A DNA stretch of 64,000 bases. It comes from Nucisporomicrobium flavum. Its GTDB lineage: Bacteria; Actinomycetota; Actinomycetes; Mycobacteriales; Micromonosporaceae. Numbering within the stretch: position 1 is the stretch's first letter; each line of letters begins with the position of its first letter. Of the stretch, positions 59,043-64,000 are shown piece after piece. The position numbers were made by a program, and so were the translations under genes. Location of the stretch: contig NZ_JADMLH010000011.1 of the NCBI RefSeq assembly GCF_016464385.1, positions 1 through 64,000 of the forward strand, written 5' to 3'. Below the pieces are notes generated by a model that did no database searches, was not told where the DNA came from, and worked only from the letters and a program-made list of their open reading frames with translations.

Positions 59043-60062
59043 ATGATCTCCGTCGCCGACCACCGACCGGCGCGAGCCTGCGCCGCCGTCGCTGCCGTCG
59101 TCGCCGCGGTAGCGGCCGTCACCGTCGCCGCGGGGGACGCCTCCGCCGCCGCCACGATCACGGTCGCCGCGGACGGCTCGGGCACCTACCGGACCATCCA
59201 GGAGGCGGTTGCGGCCGCGACCTCAGGGACCGTCATCACCGTCAAGGCCGGTACGTACCAGGGCCAGGTGCTCATCCCCTCGAGCAAGCCGGGCATCACC
59301 CTGCAGGGCGCGACGGGGACCTCGTCCGATGTGGTCGTCACGGGTGCCAGGCCGGCCTCGACGGCGGGTACGGCCGGCAGCGCCGTCGTGCTCAACCAGG
59401 CCGCCGGCACCACCGTCAAGGGCCTCACCATCCAGAACACGTACGCCGGCCACGACAGCCAGGCCCTCGCGCTGTACGCCGCCGGCGACCGGCAGGTGTA
59501 CCGCAACGTCCAGCTCAAGGGCTACCAGGACACCTTCCTCTCCTGGGGCGGCACCGGCGCGTCCCAGGTCCGGCAGTACGTCTACAAGAGCTACATCGAG
59601 GGTGCCGTCGACTTCATCTACGGCAACGGGGCGCTGGTCGTCGACAGCACGACGATCCGTTCGCTCGACCGCGGCAGCTCCAACAACGGTTACATCACCG
59701 CTGCCGCCACGAACGCCGCCAACAAGTACGGCATCCTGATCACCCGGTCGACGCTGGTGAGCTCCGCCGCCGCGGAAACCGTTGCTCTGGGCCGCTGCTG
59801 GCACGCCGGCGGTGCGACGGACGCGATCGGTCAGGTGCTCATCCGCGAGTCGGCGCTCGGCGGCCACATCCGCCAGGCCGGCGCCTGGCAGGACATGAGT
59901 GGCTTCTCCTGGAGGACCTGCCGATTCTCCGAGTACGGCAACACGGGATCCGGCGCCACCCCGGGGACCGGTGACCGGCCGCAGCTGAGCGCCTCCACGG
60001 CCGACGGCTACACCGCGCAGAAGTACCTCGCCGGCAGCGACGGGTGGAATCCGGTCCAGTAG
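59043..60062 (+). CDS. Secreted pectinesterase (carbohydrate esterase family 8)
   Basis: 339-residue exported enzyme that removes methyl esters from pectin. Signal peptide about 1-36 (ACAAVAAVVAAVAAVTVAA). The parallel beta-helix carries TITVAADGSGTYRTIQEAV, VYRNVQLKGYQDTFLSWG (catalytic Asp of QDT), YIEGAVDFIYGNGALVV (second catalytic Asp) and TVALGRCWHAGG (Arg; LGRPW is usual, here LGRCW). GCAGG precedes the ATG. With the GH43 enzyme elsewhere in the window it points to growth on plant cell-wall material. Confidence 0.9.
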   Translation: MISVADHRPARACAAVAAVVAAVAAVTVAAGDASAAATITVAADGSGTYRTIQEAVAAATSGTVITVKAGTYQGQVLIPSSKPGITLQGATGTSSDVVVTGARPASTAGTAGSAVVLNQAAGTTVKGLTIQNTYAGHDSQALALYAAGDRQVYRNVQLKGYQDTFLSWGGTGASQVRQYVYKSYIEGAVDFIYGNGALVVDSTTIRSLDRGSSNNGYITAAATNAANKYGILITRSTLVSSAAAETVALGRCWHAGGATDAIGQVLIRESALGGHIRQAGAWQDMSGFSWRTCRFSEYGNTGSGATPGTGDRPQLSASTADGYTAQKYLAGSDGWNPVQ

Positions 60063-60084
60063 CTGCCGGGTCTAGAGTGGACGG

Positions 60085-61011
60085 GTGCTGGGAGTCGTGG
60101 CGGCCGCGCTCGGCGGTCCTGAGGTGTTGCAAGTGACGGAACTGCCTGATCCCGAGGCCGGTCCCGGGCAGGTGGTCGTCCGGACCCGTGCGGTCTGTGT
60201 GCACCCGGCCGACCTGGCCGCCACCACCGGCGAGATCCCGCGCGGGCCGGTGCCGCCGCCGTTCTCGCCCGGGTGGGACATCGCCGGCGAGGTGGTGTCG
60301 GTGGGTTCCGGCACGGCGGAGTTCCGGGTGGGCGACCGTGTCGTCGGGATGATCCCGTGGTACCTGACGCGGGGCAACCCCGGCGGCTACGCCGAGCTCG
60401 TGGCCGCCGAGGCGGACTGGCTGGTGCCGCTGCCGGACGGGCTCGACTTCGTGTCCGCGGCCACGGTGCCGCTCAACGCCCAGACCGCGCATCAGGGACT
60501 GTCGCTGGTGTCGTTGGCCATGCTTCCGGCCGGCAGCAGCATTCTGGTCACCGGTGCCAGTGGTGGCGTCGGTGGCTTCGCCGTCCAGCTTGCCGCTCGG
60601 GACGGCTACCGGGTCCTGGCGCAGGCCGGCCACGGGGACGAGCAGTGGGTGCACGACCTCGGCGCCCACGAGGTGGTTCCCCGTTCCGCCGATCTGGCCA
60701 CGGTGGGTCCGGTGGCCGCGGTGTTCGACGCGGTCCCCGTCGGCGAGGCGGCGGCCGCCGCCGTCGAGGACAGGGGAGTGGTGGTCACCACGCGGCCCAC
60801 CTCGGCCATCGTTCCGGCCCGCGGCGTGCGCCAGGAGCTGCAGCTCATCCGGCTCGACCGCGACCTGCTGGCCGACCTGGTGGTGCAGGTGGCGGAGGGA
60901 CGGCTCCGCACGCGGGTGGCGGACACGATGCCGCTGACCGAGGCGGCCGACGCCCACCGGCGGGTGTCGGCGGGTGGCCTGCACGGGAAGCTCGTGCTGA
61001 CGGTCGGCTGA
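60085..61011 (+). CDS. NADPH:quinone-reductase-like MDR oxidoreductase
   Basis: 308-residue zinc-free medium-chain reductase: GVVAAALGGPEVLQVTELPDPEAGPGQVV at the start, a GroES-like domain to about 120, then the NADPH-binding Rossmann fold ILVTGASGGVGGFAVQLA. GTG 60085 lies 6 nt after TAGAGT (60073-60078), a probable leaderless start. The substrate is probably a quinone or enone. Confidence 0.87.
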   Translation: MLGVVAAALGGPEVLQVTELPDPEAGPGQVVVRTRAVCVHPADLAATTGEIPRGPVPPPFSPGWDIAGEVVSVGSGTAEFRVGDRVVGMIPWYLTRGNPGGYAELVAAEADWLVPLPDGLDFVSAATVPLNAQTAHQGLSLVSLAMLPAGSSILVTGASGGVGGFAVQLAARDGYRVLAQAGHGDEQWVHDLGAHEVVPRSADLATVGPVAAVFDAVPVGEAAAAAVEDRGVVVTTRPTSAIVPARGVRQELQLIRLDRDLLADLVVQVAEGRLRTRVADTMPLTEAADAHRRVSAGGLHGKLVLTVG

Positions 61012-61026
61012 GCGCCGGCGCCGCTG

Positions 61027-61953
61027 CTATCCGGCGGCTCTCCGGTCCAGGTACGGATCGGCTTCGGCCCGGACCGTGAGGCAGCTCGTGGGGATCGTGT
61101 CGACCATCGTGCCGGCGCCGTTCGGGCACCGGTAGCGGACCAGGGCCGCCCACTCGCAGGCGCCCTCGACCACTCCCGCGCGGCGGGCGCCGTTGCGGTG
61201 CACCCACACGGGGTCGCCCGGCCGGCACGCCACCGCGGGCGCCGGGGTGGTCAGGTCCGGCTCGTACGTCTCCACGTGGTCGCCGTTCCCGGTGGCGACG
61301 ACCCAGGTGATGCCGGCCTTCCCGGTGGTGCTCGCGTGCCGCTTGGCGCTGAACATCGCCTGGTCCGCGCGGCGCAGCAGGTCGAGGAGATCGGCGGAGC
61401 CCTCGGCCGGGACGACGCCGATCGAGGCGGTGACCGACAGGGCGTGGCCCTTCACGTCCATCGGAGGCGCGATCGCGGCGCTCAGCGAACCGGCCACTTC
61501 GTGCCACCACGTCTCGGGGGCGTCCGCGCGCGGGGCTCGCGGCAGCGCGGCGAACTCGTCACCGCCGAACCGGGCCACCAGGTGGTCGCCGAGGCAGGCG
61601 GTCATGCGGGCGGCGACCGCGCACAGGACCTCATCGCCGGCGTCGTGGCCGTACGTGTCGTTGATCGGCTTGAAGCCGTTGAGGTCGAGGATCAGGACGG
61701 CCGGGGAGCAGTCGTCGCCGCGCAGCAGCTCGGGGGCGAGCGCGTGGAAGAGGCGGCGGTTGGCGAGTCCGGTGAGCTCATCGTGACCGGCCATCCAGCG
61801 CAGCGAGGCGCGCTCCTGCTCCAGCAATTGGACGTGCGCGGCGAGCTGATCGATGCGAGCCTGGAGGCGGGCGGCCTCGGCTCCGGTCCGCGGCTCGGCG
61901 TCATCCGGCAGGACACCGCCCATGTCGGCGGCGGCAGGATCGAGGATCCGCAT
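61027..61953 (-). CDS. Cytoplasmic diguanylate cyclase with C-terminal beta-barrel-like extension
   Basis: 308-residue protein. A short coiled coil (AARLQARIDQLAAHVQLLEQ) precedes the GGDEF domain (HDELTGLANRRLFHA, active site RFGGDEF near residue 130), which appears active. Residues about 230-300 (GDPVWVHRNGARRAGVVEGA, ALVRYRCPNGAGTMVDTIPT) form a separate small beta domain, Tudor/SH3-like in pattern, that I have not seen defined for GGDEF proteins; it may bind a ligand or partner. No membrane helix. Confidence 0.87.
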   Translation of the reverse strand: MRILDPAAADMGGVLPDDAEPRTGAEAARLQARIDQLAAHVQLLEQERASLRWMAGHDELTGLANRRLFHALAPELLRGDDCSPAVLILDLNGFKPINDTYGHDAGDEVLCAVAARMTACLGDHLVARFGGDEFAALPRAPRADAPETWWHEVAGSLSAAIAPPMDVKGHALSVTASIGVVPAEGSADLLDLLRRADQAMFSAKRHASTTGKAGITWVVATGNGDHVETYEPDLTTPAPAVACRPGDPVWVHRNGARRAGVVEGACEWAALVRYRCPNGAGTMVDTIPTSCLTVRAEADPYLDRRAAG

Positions 61954-62103
61954 CGGCCGTCCTCTCCAACTGCGGCGGACCAGCAGGAGCCGTCGAGCTC
62001 CACAGAGGAATCATGGCAGTCGGGCGGGACCCGTGCAAGATTTCACGGGGACAACTGTCGCGATGACATGATGCATCGATGGCGGGTTTCGCCTACGCTA
62101 GGT

Positions 62104-62247
62104 ATGCGCCACTTTCGTGGTGAAAGAGTCCGGCGTGAATATCACGTGCTGACGGGCACTCAAAGCGGGCGTTGGGTGACACACCGGCCACCGGATCGGT
62201 GGTACGTCGGTTACCCAGAGCAAGCGGCTCGAGGGGGAGGGCACTGA
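62104..62247 (+). CDS. Possible small protein, coupled to the DUF397 gene
   Basis: 47-residue frame MRHFRGERVRREYHVL...GRWVTHRPPDRWYVGYPEQ with a TACGCT -10-like box 4 nt before the ATG and a TGATG overlap with the DUF397 start. The composition (Arg, Trp, Tyr) looks like a real protein but there is no recognised domain. The rest of the gap 61954-62103 holds nothing else I can identify. Confidence 0.4.
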   Translation: MRHFRGERVRREYHVLTGTQSGRWVTHRPPDRWYVGYPEQAARGGGH

Positions 62248-62453
62248 TGAGAAGCGACACCGGCTGGATCATTTCCAGCAGGTCGACGGGCAACGGCGGA
62301 AGTTGCGTCGAGGCACGCCGCCAGGACGGCCGGATCGAGGTCCGCAACAGCAAGGCACGCGAGGCCGGCACGGTGGTGTTCACGCTCGAGGAGTGGGACT
62401 CGTTCCTGTTCGGCGCCAAGCGCGGCGAGTTCGACCAGCTCCTGGCCGACTGA
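62247..62453 (+). CDS. DUF397-domain protein
   Basis: 68-residue protein: GWIISSRSTGNGGSCVEARRQDGRIEVRNSK, VFTLEEWDSFLFGAKRGEFD are the DUF397 signature. GAGGGGGAGG precedes the ATG. DUF397 proteins partner XRE/DUF5753 regulators in actinobacteria. Here the XRE gene is convergent on the other strand with a methyltransferase between them, instead of adjacent and co-directional. Confidence 0.88.
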   Translation: MRSDTGWIISSRSTGNGGSCVEARRQDGRIEVRNSKAREAGTVVFTLEEWDSFLFGAKRGEFDQLLAD

Positions 62454-62466
62454 CCACTCCGGGGCG

Positions 62467-63306
62467 TCAGGAGGGTCCGCTGGAGGACAGGCGGCCGACC
62501 CCGACGTAGAAGCTCGAGCGTTCCGGCTTGTCCTTGAACTCATCGACCATGTCCGGGTCCGGCCGCCAGGTGTTGAGCCAGACGAGGCCGGGCTCGATCA
62601 GCTCGAACCCGTCGAAGAACCGGGCCACGTCGCTCTTCCTGCGGGGAACGAGCGCCGTCGAGGTCTGCCGGCGGTAGTCCTGCTGCGTCTTCTCCCACAG
62701 CCGCTCGTCGAAGACCAGCTCGTCGATCGTCGCGTGCGCGATCACGAGGTGACTGCCCGGCGCGAGCGCGGAGCGGAACCTGGCCACGATGTCGCACACC
62801 TCGTCGGAGTCCTCGACGAAATGCAGCACCGCGACCATCAGCACCGCTACCGGTTTGTCGAAGTCCAGCAGGGTGCGTACCTGCGGATGGTCGAGGACGG
62901 CTCGTGGCTCACGGACGTTCGCGCGGATGGCCGTGGCGTACGGGTTGCCCTCGAGCAGCTCCAGACTCTCCGACACCGCGTCGGGGTCGATGTCCACATA
63001 GACCACGCGGGCGTCCGGGACCGCCGCCTGCGCGATCTCGTGGACGTTGCCCTCGGTGGGGATGCCGGAGCCGAGGTCGAGGAACTGGTGCACGCCGGCC
63101 GAGGTCAGGTAGCGGACGGCGCGGGCCAGGAACGCCCGGTTGTCCCGGGCGATGGTGCGCAGCATCGGGGTCCGCTCCAGCAGGGCCTTCCCCACCTCGC
63201 GGTCCGCCGGGAAGTTGTGGATGCCACCCAGGTAATAGTCGTACAGCCGGGCTGCCGTGACGGGCTTCCGGTGTGCGTCCTGTGCGCCGCGGCCCACGCT
63301 TGTCAC
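62467..63306 (-). CDS. SAM-dependent methyltransferase (actinobacterial DUF574 type)
   Basis: 279-residue putative methyltransferase: the N-terminal KPVTAARLYDYYLGGIHNFPADR is the hallmark of this actinobacterial family, followed by FLDLGSGIPTEGNVHEIAQ (SAM motif I) and VVYVDIDPDAVSES (acidic motif II). GTG 63306 follows AAGGGGAAAGCGAC. It starts 16 nt after the XRE gene, so the two form an operon. The methyl acceptor is unknown. Confidence 0.88.
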   Translation of the reverse strand: MTSVGRGAQDAHRKPVTAARLYDYYLGGIHNFPADREVGKALLERTPMLRTIARDNRAFLARAVRYLTSAGVHQFLDLGSGIPTEGNVHEIAQAAVPDARVVYVDIDPDAVSESLELLEGNPYATAIRANVREPRAVLDHPQVRTLLDFDKPVAVLMVAVLHFVEDSDEVCDIVARFRSALAPGSHLVIAHATIDELVFDERLWEKTQQDYRRQTSTALVPRRKSDVARFFDGFELIEPGLVWLNTWRPDPDMVDEFKDKPERSSFYVGVGRLSSSGPS

Positions 63307-63322
63307 GTCGCTTTCCCCTTCG

Positions 63323-64000
63323 TCACCGGAACTCCCCGACGGGTACGGAATCCTTGCTGATGAGGTCGAAGATCCGGCGGTACTCGTCGACCTCGGCCTG
63401 CTCCTCCAGGTAGAGGGCACCGACGTGGGACTCCAGATAGACCACGTCGGGATCGTCCGGGTCGTCGAACTCCAGGATCCGGAAGGCGCCGGCCATCGCC
63501 GCGTGCGCCCCGACCGAGAACGGCAGCACCCGGATGTCGACCGTGTCCTCCAGCGACAGCCGCCGCAGGTGCTCCAGCTGACCCTTCATCACCTGTTCGC
63601 CGCCGACCGGCCGGGTCAGTGCACCCTCGCCGAGCACCGTCATGAGGCGGATCGGCGGGGTACGGCCGAAGAGCGTCTTCTGCCGCTGCATGCGCAGCTT
63701 GATGTGGCGTTCGGCGGCCTCCACATCGACCGGCTGCTCGGCGCCGAAGACGGCTCGCGCGTAGTCCGGGGTCTGCAGCTCGCCGGGAACCACCTCGCCG
63801 TCGTACCCGAACAGGCGGGACGCGGACGCCTCCAGGCCGACGTACAGCTTGAACCACTCGGGGATGACCGGGCTCGCGTCCCACCACTCCTGCTGCGACG
63901 TGCCCAGCGCCAGGTCGGCGAGCGCGTCGGTGATGCTCTGGTCGGCGCCGTAGAGCCAGCAGAGCGCGCGTACGTTCGCCCCGGTGACCGGCACCTTGCC
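63323..64000 (-). CDS. XRE-family regulator with DUF5753 domain (5' end outside window)
   Basis: The readable 225 residues begin GKVPVTGANVRALCWLYGA, the end of the XRE helix-turn-helix region; the actual start lies beyond 64000. The DUF5753 domain follows (WFKLYVGLEASASRLFGYDG, VPGELQTPDYARAVF, VDIRVLPFSVGAHAAMAGAF, VVYLES). It is co-directional with and upstream of the methyltransferase. Family regulators act together with DUF397 proteins in Streptomyces development or antibiotic control. Confidence 0.88.
   Translation of the reverse strand, partial: GKVPVTGANVRALCWLYGADQSITDALADLALGTSQQEWWDASPVIPEWFKLYVGLEASASRLFGYDGEVVPGELQTPDYARAVFGAEQPVDVEAAERHIKLRMQRQKTLFGRTPPIRLMTVLGEGALTRPVGGEQVMKGQLEHLRRLSLEDTVDIRVLPFSVGAHAAMAGAFRILEFDDPDDPDVVYLESHVGALYLEEQAEVDEYRRIFDLISKDSVPVGEFR

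Overview
The window is very GC-rich (third codon positions almost all G or C), carries no rRNA, tRNA or CRISPR array that I can see, and is packed with families typical of multicellular Actinomycetota: a SARP regulator, an RHS-repeat secreted protein, XRE/DUF5753 and DUF397 proteins, DUF6197, an actinobacterial SAM methyltransferase, a STAND NTPase with a CHAT protease, and many leaderless genes. The best guess is a chromosomal segment of a filamentous actinomycete, probably Micromonosporaceae (Actinoplanes-like). The family assignment is an inference from gene content only.

Layout. 1-12 kb: the 3' end of an IS110-type transposase, a 2087-residue RHS/YD-repeat secreted protein, a SARP regulator with NB-ARC and TPR domains, a secreted GH43 glycosidase and pyridoxal kinase, whose stop codon opens a 15-bp tandem array. 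12-21 kb: a GNAT-like gene divergent from a membrane protein/XRE pair across a 26-bp palindrome, then a four-gene minus-strand cluster: STAND NTPase with TPR and beta-propeller-like regions, two TPR proteins, and a CHAT caspase-like protease. This cluster looks like a regulated conflict or cell-death system and is the most interesting part of the window. 21-30 kb: metabolic and regulatory genes (EamA exporter/LysR pair, SGNH hydrolase, flavin monooxygenase, diguanylate cyclase, GH65 phosphorylase, CBS protein) and a MarR regulator divergent from a stress protein.

30-39 kb: a complete Mrp cation/proton antiporter operon (A/B fusion, C, D, E, F, G, every junction overlapping by 4 nt) behind a short KhtT-like protein; then a minus-strand group of BON protein, actin-like ATPase and TraR/DksA zinc-finger protein, divergent from an SMP-30 lactonase. 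39-47 kb: accessory metabolism under local regulators (TetR with three operators divergent from an SDR; phosphotransferase; secreted beta-lactamase-like hydrolase; alpha/beta hydrolase with an inserted EF-hand; NTF2-like protein, monooxygenase and MarR).

47-64 kb: sodium:solute symporter with a small membrane partner, universal stress protein, DUF6197; an AAA+ ATPase with a TPR membrane protein; a DUF1996 secreted protein with an internal duplication; an Acg-like nitroreductase plus nitronate-monooxygenase-like pair behind a DevR/DosR-like box; a pectinesterase with a LacI-type operator; a quinone-oxidoreductase-like enzyme; a second diguanylate cyclase; and a DUF397 / SAM methyltransferase / XRE group truncated by the window end. 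No stretch without a gene exceeds 300 bases; the larger gaps hold the repeats, palindromes and promoters listed.
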